A stretch of DNA of 43,140 nucleotides from Planctomycetota bacterium (GTDB lineage: Bacteria > Planctomycetota > MHYJ01 > WSZJ01), in NCBI GenBank assembly GCA_016190145.1, contig JACPRD010000110.1, positions 1 to 43,140 of the forward strand, written 5' to 3'. The position numbers and the translations under genes are program-made. The stretch's first letter is position 1; the number at the start of each line of letters is the position of its first letter. The notes below the pieces were generated by a model. The model was not told where the DNA came from, did no database searches, and saw only the letters and a program-made list of their open reading frames with translations. Positions 25,262 to 33,361 of this stretch are shown piece by piece.

Positions 25262-25262
25262 G

Positions 25263-27356
25263 CTATTTTGCCGGGGAGACGAGCCCCATTTTCGGATCCA
25301 CCCGGACGCGGACGTTTTCGGGCGTCCGCAGGAGCACGAAATCGCCCCAGGCCTCGCGGCCCGTGTCGAGCAGGGAACTGGAGTCGCGCGGGCCGCCGGA
25401 AGCCGTGATGACATACGACTCCCAGTACGTCTCCGAGGCGTAGGTGGATTCCTCCCGATACGGGGCCACGTGATCCGCCGCCACGATCACGCCCACCCTG
25501 TAGGTCCCGTCCTTCATGACGACGGTTCCCTTTCGACGCGGGTTCAGGCGCACGAAGAAGCGTTCGGGGCCCTCGTAGAGCACCAGGATGTGGTACTCCG
25601 TCATGTTGGAAACCGAGACACCGGAGATTCCTTCCAGTCCCGACGGCTGGTGAATCTCGCCCGTCGCAGGCTGCTTCGGCTGGTTCCGCACCGCGTCGAG
25701 GCCCTTCACGAGGACTTCCTCGCGCGCCGCCCTGCCCTCGGGTTCGCCGGGGAAGCACTGGTCGACGAGGCTGAGAATGAAGAGGAGTTTGATGGGTGAC
25801 TCCGTCCGCAAGCCTTCCGCGGCAGCGGCGAGGGAGGAGCGGAAATCCGCGCGGAACGGGTCGCCGGTCGCGGGGAGGCCGACCTCGGAAACGTAGAAGC
25901 CTGCGAGGTCGAAGATGCGGCCCATGTCGCGGGTTTCGAGCGCGCGTTTGAGGGACGCCTGAAGGCTCTCCACGCAGCGGCGGGCGGGCCCGGGGGCTTC
26001 GGCGGAACCCCGGCGCAGGACGCCGCGCATTCGTTCCACGGCGGCGGCGACGTTGCCCTGCTCGAGCAGCTGGACGCCCCAGGCCGCGTAGAGCTCGGGA
26101 AGGGCCTCGAACGCGGTCCGCAGGCGCGCGTGCGTGGGGACGAACTCGCCGGCCCGGATCATCTGCGTCAGTTCCGCGCGCCGCGCCGCTTCGTCGCGGC
26201 CCGCGGTCTTTTCGCGGATCGCGTCCTGCACGGCGATCGGGACTTCGGGCCAGGGGTCGAAGGCGGGATTCTGGAGTTGCGCCTCCCAGAGGTGCGCCAC
26301 GTCCGGCCCGAGCGCGCGCTTGAACGACTCCTCGGCGCGCGCGTACTCGCCCTTCTTCAGCCGCGCAACCCCCTCCTCGATCCGCGCGTCCAGCACGCCC
26401 TCGCGCGCCTCGAGCCGCCGCGCGGGATCGGCGCTTCCGGAAGCAGCCCGGTAGAACTCATCGATGCGTTCCCGCGGCGCCGTGCGCAGGCGGCCGGCCC
26501 GCATCTCCGCCGCGACGTCGAGTGCGCAGCGCTCGTAGAGGCCCACGAAGTCCGGGTGCTTCTCCCACACCCGCTCCTGCTCGATCTTCTCGCGGGCGAC
26601 GTTCATCCAGGTCAGCGCCGCGGCGGGACGCTTCGACGCCGCGAGCTCCCGCGCGCGGGCCATCAGCGATTCCGCCCTCCCTTCGCGCCGCAGGATGTCG
26701 TGGACCGGCGTGGAGCCCGAGGGATCGGCAATCACGCCGGCGGCTTCCTCGAGGTACATCGCCGCCGCCGCGGCCTCGCCCGCCCGCACGGCGCCGTCGC
26801 GCCGCCGGAGCAGGTAGTCACGGTACGCGTCCAGATACTGCCACCCGCTGGCCGGCGGCTCGCCGGCCAGGATCGCCGCGAACAGCCGTTCCGCCGTGCG
26901 CCAGTCCCCGTCCTCGGACGCCTTCCTCGCCCAGCGCAGACGGTCGTCCCGCCACGCCACCCGCACCCAGCCCGCCTCCTGCGTTCCCGGAAAATCCGCG
27001 TCGAGCTCAAGGAAGATCTTCTCGGCCTCCGCGTACTTCCAGTCCCGCACCTTCTTCGCGTAGAGCGCGTTCAGGATCTCCGGGTACAGCTTCCGCGCCG
27101 CCTCCCGCTCCGCCGCATCCCCGCTGCCCAGGAGCGGACGGCACCTCTCGGCCGCCTTCGCGGGATCGCCGTGCCTCAGGCGCCGGATCTCTTCGAGGCC
27201 GCCGGGAAGCGGGGGGGCCGGTGCACCGCCGCCCTCCGTGGCGTCGGGCCTGTCGCGCCCGGTTGAAGAACTTCGCAGGCTGGCGGCGATCCAGATCGCC
27301 AGGATCGCCACGAGAACGGCGGGAACGACGAGGAGGCGGCCGTACCGCGGAGTCAT
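25263..27356 (-). CDS. Membrane-anchored TPR-like protein, function unknown
   Basis: This 697-residue protein has an N-terminal membrane anchor (LLVVPAVLVAILAIWIAASL) and a Pro/Ala linker. About 500 residues of helical repeats resembling TPRs follow, with AEKIFLELDADFPGTQEAGW, WRTAERLFAAIL and YARAEESFKRAL stretches. The C-terminal ~100 residues are beta-rich (EYHILVLYEGPERFFVRLNP, GTYRVGVIVAADHVAPY). It is probably on the outer face of the inner membrane. It lies six bases after the SRPBCC gene and before the sigma factor, in the same operon. It might assemble or sense envelope components, but this is a guess from topology. Confidence 0.7.
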   Translation of the reverse strand: MTPRYGRLLVVPAVLVAILAIWIAASLRSSSTGRDRPDATEGGGAPAPPLPGGLEEIRRLRHGDPAKAAERCRPLLGSGDAAEREAARKLYPEILNALYAKKVRDWKYAEAEKIFLELDADFPGTQEAGWVRVAWRDDRLRWARKASEDGDWRTAERLFAAILAGEPPASGWQYLDAYRDYLLRRRDGAVRAGEAAAAAMYLEEAAGVIADPSGSTPVHDILRREGRAESLMARARELAASKRPAAALTWMNVAREKIEQERVWEKHPDFVGLYERCALDVAAEMRAGRLRTAPRERIDEFYRAASGSADPARRLEAREGVLDARIEEGVARLKKGEYARAEESFKRALGPDVAHLWEAQLQNPAFDPWPEVPIAVQDAIREKTAGRDEAARRAELTQMIRAGEFVPTHARLRTAFEALPELYAAWGVQLLEQGNVAAAVERMRGVLRRGSAEAPGPARRCVESLQASLKRALETRDMGRIFDLAGFYVSEVGLPATGDPFRADFRSSLAAAAEGLRTESPIKLLFILSLVDQCFPGEPEGRAAREEVLVKGLDAVRNQPKQPATGEIHQPSGLEGISGVSVSNMTEYHILVLYEGPERFFVRLNPRRKGTVVMKDGTYRVGVIVAADHVAPYREESTYASETYWESYVITASGGPRDSSSLLDTGREAWGDFVLLRTPENVRVRVDPKMGLVSPAK

Positions 27357-27362
27357 GCGCGG

Positions 27363-28070
27363 CTACCGCCGGCCGGGTTTGCGCCGGGCCTTCGTCGATG
27401 TTTTCTTTTTTGCAGCACGGCCCTTCTTCCTCCCGCCGCGCGCCGCCGCCCCCTTCGCCGACGACCGCCCCTTCCGCCCCCCTCCCTTGCGTGCCTTCGC
27501 CGCGGGCTTCGCCGCCGCCGGGGACGCCACGATCGGCGCCAGCACCACCCCCGCCGCCCGCCGCTCCGCCTCCGCTTCCTCGAACGTCTTCGTCGCGGCC
27601 CGGCGATGAAGCTCCGTCTGAAGCTCCTTCCACGGCTCGTAAGGCATCCCCGCGCCCGTCTTCAGGAAGGATTCGAGCGAATCGATCGCCCAGTGCCACC
27701 CCTCGAGCTGCGCCGCCCGGTCCGCCTCCCTCGCCAGCCCCGTCTGCGAAATCCGTACGTGCGTTGACCCGGCAACCGGCTCGTCCAGCTGAATCTCGAC
27801 GCGTGTCCCCGGACAGGACTCGGGATTCTCCCACGTCATCACCAGCTTCCGCCCCTCGACCACCTCGAGGAACTCGCCGCAATCGCCGTCGGCGTTGCTG
27901 TACCGCCCGCCCACGCGCAGGTCCACCTCCGCGCGCGTCGTGAACCAGACCCCCAGAATCTCCGGCCGCGTCAGAGCCGCCCAGACGATGTCCACCGGAG
28001 TCTCGAACGTGCGCTCGACGGCGGCGGTCAGGCCGCCCGCAAGAGCAGGCCTCTCGGGGGAAGCGCTCAT
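27363..28070 (-). CDS. SRPBCC (AHSA1-type) protein with histone-H1-like basic tail
   Basis: Residues 15-140 form an AHSA1/SRPBCC ligand-cavity domain, with VERTFETPVDIVWAALTRPE, VGGRYSNADGDCGEFLEV, LVMTWENPE and a closing GWHWAIDSLESFL helix. From about residue 185 the sequence becomes a Lys/Arg/Ala/Gly tail (AAKPAAKARKGGGRKGRSS and on), like histone H1 or bacterial AlgP-type nucleoid proteins. Such a tail on an SRPBCC domain is unusual; it may bind nucleic acid or polyphosphate. The gene follows the HU-like fusion by 25 bases. The SRPBCC call is firm; the ligand and role are unknown. Confidence 0.82.
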   Translation of the reverse strand: MSASPERPALAGGLTAAVERTFETPVDIVWAALTRPEILGVWFTTRAEVDLRVGGRYSNADGDCGEFLEVVEGRKLVMTWENPESCPGTRVEIQLDEPVAGSTHVRISQTGLAREADRAAQLEGWHWAIDSLESFLKTGAGMPYEPWKELQTELHRRAATKTFEEAEAERRAAGVVLAPIVASPAAAKPAAKARKGGGRKGRSSAKGAAARGGRKKGRAAKKKTSTKARRKPGRR

Positions 28071-28095
28071 CGGAATCTCGGATCCGTCCGCGCTC

Positions 28096-29430
28096 TCACG
28101 CCCCTTCGCCGCTCGGCTTCAGGAACTTCGTCAGCGTGATCGCGTTGCCGACGTCGTTGTATTCGATCCGGTCGCAGCACTTCAGCATCAGCATGATCCC
28201 CAGCCCGCCCAGCTTCCCTTCCTTGTGCCGCTCGCGCGCCGCGCCCAGCGCGTCGCCCGCCTTCCCCTTCTTCACGTACTTCTCGTGGTCAAACCCCTGC
28301 CCCTGATCCTTGATCATGCACGTGATCTTCTCGCGGTCCAGCAGGTACAGGATCTCGATCTTCTTGTCGCGGCGGTACTTGTTGCCGTGCTGCGCCGCGT
28401 TGCCGATCGCCTCGCGGAACGCCGCCGCCACCGCCACCTGCCCCTCCTCCGACAGCCCGCTCGCCTCGAACAGCGTGTGCCCGAACTCGTTCGCGCGCTC
28501 GATCGCGCTGTCCTCGGTGGGGAACTGGAAGAGCACCTGCTGCTCGAAGATGACTTCTTCTTCCGACGAGCGCACCAGCTCGTCGTCGCAGATGTTGAAC
28601 AGCTTCTTGACCTCGAACGGCTGCACGACGTGGGCGTCGCCGCAGATCATGAACTGCTTCGGCGAGTCGAGGTTCGAATTCGCGGGGAACGCGACGATGA
28701 GCGGCACGTGCGCGGTCATCCGGCTCGCCTTCACCGACTCGGCCAGCTTCTGGAAATCCTTCACGCCGGAGTCGAGGATCGCCATGTAGACGCCGCCCTC
28801 GGCCAGCATCTTCTCGCCTTCCGCGACGCTCGTCGCGATCACGGTCTTCCACCCGGCCTTGTTGAAATAGTAGATGATGCAGTCGACGAAGAAATCCTTC
28901 TCGGGCACGACCGCGAGGACCGTCGCCGTCCGCTGCGTCTGAACCGCCTTCGCGAACGACTCCGAAACCATCACCTGCGGCGTCCGCCCCGCGAACACTG
29001 GTCCCGGATCGAACGCGAAAAACCGCTTCGATCCCGACAGCATCTTGTGCCCGTGCTTCGGGTCCTTCACGATCTTCGCCCGCTCCTTGCGGATGCGGAA
29101 GGTCCCGAAATTCTCGGCGACGACGTCGCGCTCCTGGAGCACCACTTTCTGGATGCCCTGCACCACCCCCGCGAGCATGGCCCCCGCGTTGTCCGGCGGA
29201 ACTCCCAGCCGCGCCGCCACCTGCGACTGCACCTCGGCCTCCGTCAGAAAGCCCGATCCCTCCCCGAAGCCGACCCGCACGAAATCGCGGAACTCGACTC
29301 CCTTGCCCGACTTCACCGCCTCCTCGCAATAGCCGAAAACCGCGGAAATGATCTCCTTCGCGCGATCCTCGTCCACCTTCAGCGCGGGCGCCAGGGCACG
29401 GCTCAAATCGTCGATGGTCGCGGTCGGCAT
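28096..29430 (-). CDS. HU-like / pseudo-receiver / RsbW-type ATPase fusion
   Basis: This 444-residue protein shows four parts. Residues 5-57 resemble the helical half of an HU/IHF protomer. Residues 62-148 resemble a full HU domain: two helices, then VVAENFGTFRIRKERAK and FFAFDPGPVF. Residues 168-285 have a CheY-like pattern: ILD at 218-220 marks the phosphoacceptor position, but the acidic pair is lost and the conserved Lys is Gln270. Residues 305-440 are an RsbW/SpoIIAB-like HATPase with N-box EAIGNAAQHGN (340-350), DQGQGFD (375-381) and GGLGIMLM (408-415). No linker or signal peptide. Its ATG directly follows the stop of the MshEN gene. Confidence 0.8.
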   Translation of the reverse strand: MPTATIDDLSRALAPALKVDEDRAKEIISAVFGYCEEAVKSGKGVEFRDFVRVGFGEGSGFLTEAEVQSQVAARLGVPPDNAGAMLAGVVQGIQKVVLQERDVVAENFGTFRIRKERAKIVKDPKHGHKMLSGSKRFFAFDPGPVFAGRTPQVMVSESFAKAVQTQRTATVLAVVPEKDFFVDCIIYYFNKAGWKTVIATSVAEGEKMLAEGGVYMAILDSGVKDFQKLAESVKASRMTAHVPLIVAFPANSNLDSPKQFMICGDAHVVQPFEVKKLFNICDDELVRSSEEEVIFEQQVLFQFPTEDSAIERANEFGHTLFEASGLSEEGQVAVAAAFREAIGNAAQHGNKYRRDKKIEILYLLDREKITCMIKDQGQGFDHEKYVKKGKAGDALGAARERHKEGKLGGLGIMLMLKCCDRIEYNDVGNAITLTKFLKPSGEGA

Positions 29431-30084
29431 CTAGGCGATCTCCTTGGCTTTCTTGATCAATTCATCCTCGGAAATGATCCGCTTCTCAATCAGAAGCCTC
29501 AGAAGCGCCCGCTGCAGCTGCACGCGGCTGACGCCTTCGCGGGAAGCGCGCTCGTCGATTTCCCTGGGCAGGGGCGACTCCTCGAGTTCCTTGAGGAGCT
29601 GTTCCTTGGATTTTTCCTCGACGGCGGGCTTTTCGGCGTAGAAGAAATGATTGATGGCCTTGGTGATGGAGGCGCGCGAGGCGAGCGCGACTTCGATCTT
29701 GTAGTCGGTGGCGAGCTGGATTTCCTCCAGCGCCTCGATGTCGGTCGGATCGGCGAGCGCGAGAATCAGGACGCCGTCGCGGAATGAGATCGGCAGGCAC
29801 GTGTGCTTTTCGATGAGCTCCCGGGGCACTTTCTTGATCAGGTTCTCGGGGAGCACGAGTTTCTCAAGGTCCGCGACGCGGAGGTTCTGGCGCTTGGCGA
29901 TGAAGTTCGTGAGTTGTTCGTCGGTAATGAACCCGAGTTTCACCATGACGGCGGGGAGTTTTCCTCCCACGGCTTTCTGGAAATCGAGAGCCTTCCGGTG
30001 CTGCTCCTCGGTGATCAATTTCGCGTCGACGAGAAGCCGGCCCAGCTTCGTTCCCCCCAGATCGAGGCTGGTGTCTTCTTTCAT
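29431..30084 (-). CDS. Stand-alone GspE N-terminal / MshEN domain protein
   Basis: This 217-residue protein carries the N-terminal domain of type II secretion / pilus ATPases, but no ATPase part follows. Residues 13-66 have two MshEN-like halves (KLGRLLVDAKLITEEQHRKAL and KLPAVMVKLGFITDEQLTNF, shortened here to the key parts). Residues 80-148 match the rest of the domain (VPRELIEKHTCLPI, LALADPTDIEALEEIQLATD). MshEN domains bind cyclic di-GMP in several known proteins. The second copy lacks some consensus residues, so binding is possible, not certain. The C-terminal ~50 residues are helical. It starts the operon and is followed with no gap by the HU/receiver/ATPase fusion. Confidence 0.8.
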   Translation of the reverse strand: MKEDTSLDLGGTKLGRLLVDAKLITEEQHRKALDFQKAVGGKLPAVMVKLGFITDEQLTNFIAKRQNLRVADLEKLVLPENLIKKVPRELIEKHTCLPISFRDGVLILALADPTDIEALEEIQLATDYKIEVALASRASITKAINHFFYAEKPAVEEKSKEQLLKELEESPLPREIDERASREGVSRVQLQRALLRLLIEKRIISEDELIKKAKEIA

Positions 30085-30139
30085 AAGACGCGATCTCCCT
30101 TTCGTTTGGGATGGAATGCCGGAACCAGGTCGGCGTGGG

Positions 30140-30169
30140 ATTGTAGGGGACCCCGCGATTCAGTGTCAA
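30140..30169 (-). promoter_or_regulatory. Sigma70-type promoter of the MshEN-to-sigma operon
   Basis: On the minus strand a perfect TTGACA (30169-30164), an 18-nt spacer and TACAAT (30145-30140) precede the MshEN gene by about 55 bases. AGGGAG lies ten bases before the ATG. This lets the operon be expressed by the housekeeping sigma factor. Confidence 0.65.
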
Positions 30170-30205
30170 CCGAATTTGCCCGGCTTCGGAGCCCGCCGCC
30201 GCTCG

Positions 30206-32206
30206 TTACCTGAGGACTGCGGCGAACTTGGAGCCGAGCGCCTTCACGATTCCCTGGATCGCCGCGTCGGCCTCCACCGAGGTCAGCGTGCGGTCCGGGG
30301 CGCGAAGAGTGACCGTGAACGCCACGCTCTTCCGCCCTGCCGGAATCCCTTTTCCCTCATAGAGATCGAAGAAATCGATCGACTCCAGGATGCCCGCCGG
30401 CGCTGCGGCGCGGACCTCCGATTCAACGTCGCGCCAGGCGACGCCGCGATCGAGCACGATGGCGACGTCCCGCCGGACGGCGGGGAGTGTGGGGAATTCC
30501 GTGAAGCGGCGTGCGAGCCGCGAGGCCTCGACGAGCGCCTCGAAGTCGATCTCGGCGACGTGCGGACGCAGGCGGAGATCGTGCGCGACGGCCAGCGCTT
30601 CGGCGACCTCTCCGGCGACGCCGATCTCCCTTCCCTGGTGCAGAATCGCCGCCGTCCGGCCGGGCACGAGGTGCGCGCGCTCGGCGGGCCGCCAGAGGAT
30701 GCCGGTGAGCACCCCGAGCCGGCCGAACGCGTTCTCGAGCGCCCCCTTGAGCGCCGGGAAACCCCGGGATCCCGCCACCGCGAGCATTGTCTTCTCCGAG
30801 AATCCGCGCGCATCGCGGGCGTAGACCTTCGCAATCTCGAACAGGTCCGCGCCTTTCTCCCCGTACGCCTCGTGCGTGCGCACCGCGTCGAGAATCGAGG
30901 GCACGAGCCCCATCCGCATCTGCTCCTCCCGCCGCCCCGTCTTCCCCAGCACGCCCACGGGCTCCCCCGCCAGCGCGGGCGCCTCCGCGGCGTGGCGGCC
31001 CGTGAACGACATCGTGAGCACTTCGTCGTGCCCGGCGGCGCACAGCGCCTCCCTCACGGCGCGTCCGACTTCGTCCCACGGCTGCCGCTGCGACAGCGCC
31101 ACCGCGACTCGCGGCGTCGCCGGAATCCGGTCGTATCCGTAGACCCGCGCGATCTCCTCCACCAGGTCCACGTCCTGCGCCACGTCGGCGCGCCAGCTCG
31201 GGATCGCGATGCGCCAGATCCCGTCCATGTCCTCCCGGATCTCGAAGCCCAGTGCCTCCAGGATCTTCCGCGACATCGCCGGCTCCACCTCGCGCCCCAG
31301 CACCCGCGCGACCGAGGCGACGTGGAACTGCACCTGACGCTTCGGCTCCGCCTGCGACGCCGTGTCGAGGTGCACGGATTCGGGACGCGCGCCCGCATGC
31401 TCCCGGAACATCGCCACCGCGCGGCGGCTGGCCCAGTCGACGCGCGCGGGATCGACCCCGCGCTGGAAACGGTAGGAAGAATCGCTGGCGAGACCGAGCT
31501 TCATCGAGGTGCGCCGCACCGAGAGCGGATCGAAGACGGCGGACTCCAGGAGAATCTCCGTCGTGGCCTCCGTCACCTCGGTGTCCCTGCCCCCCATCAC
31601 GCCCGCGATCGCCACCGGCTTCTCCGCGTCCGCGATGACGAGCGCTCCCGCGACGTCGTATTCGCGACCGTCGATCGCGCGCATCTTCTCCCCGGCATTC
31701 CCGCGGCGCACGAGGATCGACTTGCCGGAGAGCTTGTTCAGGTCGAAGGCATGAAGAGGCTGACCTGACTCGTAGAGCACGTAGTTGGTGATGTCGACGA
31801 CGTTGTTCACGGCGCGCAGTCCGATCGCCTCCAGCCTGCGCCGAATGACCGCGGGCGACGCGCCCACCTTGAGGCCCTTCACGATCCGCCCGACGTACCG
31901 CGGGCACAGCTCGGGCGCCTGGACGTCGAGCATCCAGTCGGGAGAGCGGAACGAGCGCGTGGTGTCGATCCTGACGCCGGGCTCCTGCATGGGCTTTCCC
32001 GTCACGACGCTGACCTCGCGGGCCACGCCGAGCACGGAAAGGCAATCGGGACGGTTGGCCGTGATCTCCAGCTCGATGACGGCGTCGCCGTCCCGCGCCT
32101 CCACGGATTCGACCTTCACCCCCGCGCGCGTCAGCAGCGCCGCGACTTCCGCGGCGGGAAGCCCGGTGCGGCAGTACTCGCTCAGCCAGTCGTACGTGAA
32201 TTTCAC
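30206..32206 (-). CDS. pheT: Phenylalanyl-tRNA synthetase beta subunit, short form
   Basis: PheT pairs with PheS to charge tRNA-Phe. The family order is visible: N-terminal FTYDWLSEYCRTGLPAAEVA, EITANRPDCLSVLGVARE, the B3/4 editing region with NNVVDITNYVLYESGQPLHA, FDP and RTSMKLGLASDSSYRFQRG, then the catalytic-like core and the C-terminal anticodon-binding domain (EFPTLPAVRRDVAIVLD). It has 666 residues against ~795 in E. coli. The missing part is the OB-fold tRNA-binding domain normally at ~40-150. The start is GTG. It follows pheS by 25 bases. Confidence 0.96.
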   Translation of the reverse strand: MKFTYDWLSEYCRTGLPAAEVAALLTRAGVKVESVEARDGDAVIELEITANRPDCLSVLGVAREVSVVTGKPMQEPGVRIDTTRSFRSPDWMLDVQAPELCPRYVGRIVKGLKVGASPAVIRRRLEAIGLRAVNNVVDITNYVLYESGQPLHAFDLNKLSGKSILVRRGNAGEKMRAIDGREYDVAGALVIADAEKPVAIAGVMGGRDTEVTEATTEILLESAVFDPLSVRRTSMKLGLASDSSYRFQRGVDPARVDWASRRAVAMFREHAGARPESVHLDTASQAEPKRQVQFHVASVARVLGREVEPAMSRKILEALGFEIREDMDGIWRIAIPSWRADVAQDVDLVEEIARVYGYDRIPATPRVAVALSQRQPWDEVGRAVREALCAAGHDEVLTMSFTGRHAAEAPALAGEPVGVLGKTGRREEQMRMGLVPSILDAVRTHEAYGEKGADLFEIAKVYARDARGFSEKTMLAVAGSRGFPALKGALENAFGRLGVLTGILWRPAERAHLVPGRTAAILHQGREIGVAGEVAEALAVAHDLRLRPHVAEIDFEALVEASRLARRFTEFPTLPAVRRDVAIVLDRGVAWRDVESEVRAAAPAGILESIDFFDLYEGKGIPAGRKSVAFTVTLRAPDRTLTSVEADAAIQGIVKALGSKFAAVLR

Positions 32207-32231
32207 GGGTTCGTTCCTCGTTTCTCGCGGA

Positions 32232-33263
32232 CTACCACTGCCTCAGGAAAAGGGGGTGATTGCGGATGAAGTGCCGGATGTCGGGGACGCCGAGCTTCAG
32301 CATCGCGACACGCTCGACGCCCATCCCGAACGCGAAGCCGGTGTACTTTGCGGGGTCGATCTTCGCGTACTCCAGCACCCTCGGATGCACCATCCCGCAC
32401 CCCAGGATCTCGATCCAGCCGCTTCCCTTGCACGCCGGGCAACCGCCTCCGCCGCAGAGGAGGCACGTCACGTCCACCTCGGCGGAGGGTTCCGTGAACG
32501 GGAAGTAGCTCGGGCGGAAGCGCGTCTCGGTTTTTGCGCCGAAGAGTTCCTTCGCGGCGATGGCGAGGACGCCCTTGAGGTCGGCGAACGTCACGCCCTC
32601 GTCCACCATCAGTCCCTCGCACTGGTGGAACACCGGCAGGTGGCTCGCGTCCGCGGGGTCCGTGCGGAAAACCTTACCCGGCACCACGACGCGGATCGGG
32701 GGCTTGCGGGACTCCATGACGTGCATCTGCGCCGGGCTCGTGTGCGAGCGCAGGAGGTAGCGGTAGGGGCGCGAGGCCGCGTCGGGATCGTCGAGGTAGT
32801 AGGTGTCGAACGGCTCGGCCGCGGGATGGTCGAGGGGAATGTTCAGGGCCTCGAAGTTGTAGTACGCGGTCTCGATTTCCGGTCCGTAGGCGGCCTCGAA
32901 ACCCAGTTTCTCGAAGATGTGCCGGATCTCGTCCATCGTCGCGTAGACCGGGTGCCGCCGCCCGTAGCGCGGGCGCGCGCCGGGGATCGTCACGTCGATC
33001 GGGTCCACGGGCGCGGCCTTGACCCCTGAGAGCGATTTCAGCCGCTCGTCGATCGCCGCCTCGAGCGCGACTTTGAGGTCGTTGATGGCCTTCCCGCGCA
33101 GCTTCTTCTGCTCCACCGGGAGTTTCCCCAGGTCCTCGGTCAGCTTGCGCAGCCGCCCCGTGCGCCCGAGCCAGTCGGTGCGCAGTTTCTCCGCCTCGCC
33201 GGCCGCCTTTGCGCCGTCGAGCGTTTTCAGGAACTCCGCCTTCACGTCGTCCAGGTCGCTCAT
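32232..33263 (-). CDS. pheS: Phenylalanyl-tRNA synthetase alpha subunit
   Basis: This 343-residue catalytic subunit has an N-terminal coiled coil and class II motifs: ATMDEIRHIFEKLGFEAAYG, RSHTSPAQMHVM, VFRTDPADASHLPVFHQCEG (motif 2), FRPSYFPFTEPS, and GFAFGMGVERVAMLKLG (motif 3). A CLLCGGGGCPACKGSGW stretch places four cysteines in a zinc-knuckle-like insert before ILGCGMVHP. The ATG at 33263 is preceded by AAGGAGG, a strong ribosome site; the longer frame upstream is a shadow. A clear intrinsic terminator separates it from rplT. Confidence 0.97.
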   Translation of the reverse strand: MSDLDDVKAEFLKTLDGAKAAGEAEKLRTDWLGRTGRLRKLTEDLGKLPVEQKKLRGKAINDLKVALEAAIDERLKSLSGVKAAPVDPIDVTIPGARPRYGRRHPVYATMDEIRHIFEKLGFEAAYGPEIETAYYNFEALNIPLDHPAAEPFDTYYLDDPDAASRPYRYLLRSHTSPAQMHVMESRKPPIRVVVPGKVFRTDPADASHLPVFHQCEGLMVDEGVTFADLKGVLAIAAKELFGAKTETRFRPSYFPFTEPSAEVDVTCLLCGGGGCPACKGSGWIEILGCGMVHPRVLEYAKIDPAKYTGFAFGMGVERVAMLKLGVPDIRHFIRNHPLFLRQW

Positions 33264-33309
33264 GGGTTTCCTCCTTCCAAACTCGCCGCCGGAGCCTCCC
33301 GCGTCCAAC

Positions 33310-33337
33310 AAAAAAGGCCGGTCCACGTGACCGGCCT
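33310..33337 (-). terminator. Intrinsic terminator between rplT and pheS
   Basis: On the minus strand AGGCCGGTC and GACCGGCCT (33337-33329 / 33323-33315) form a 9-bp stem with a 5-nt loop, followed directly by six T (33315-33310). This is a textbook Rho-independent terminator for the infC-rpmI-rplT unit. Since pheS starts only 47 bases further, read-through or attenuation may set pheST expression. Confidence 0.9.
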
Positions 33338-33361
33338 GCGTGACGATCGGCTTCGGCAGAA

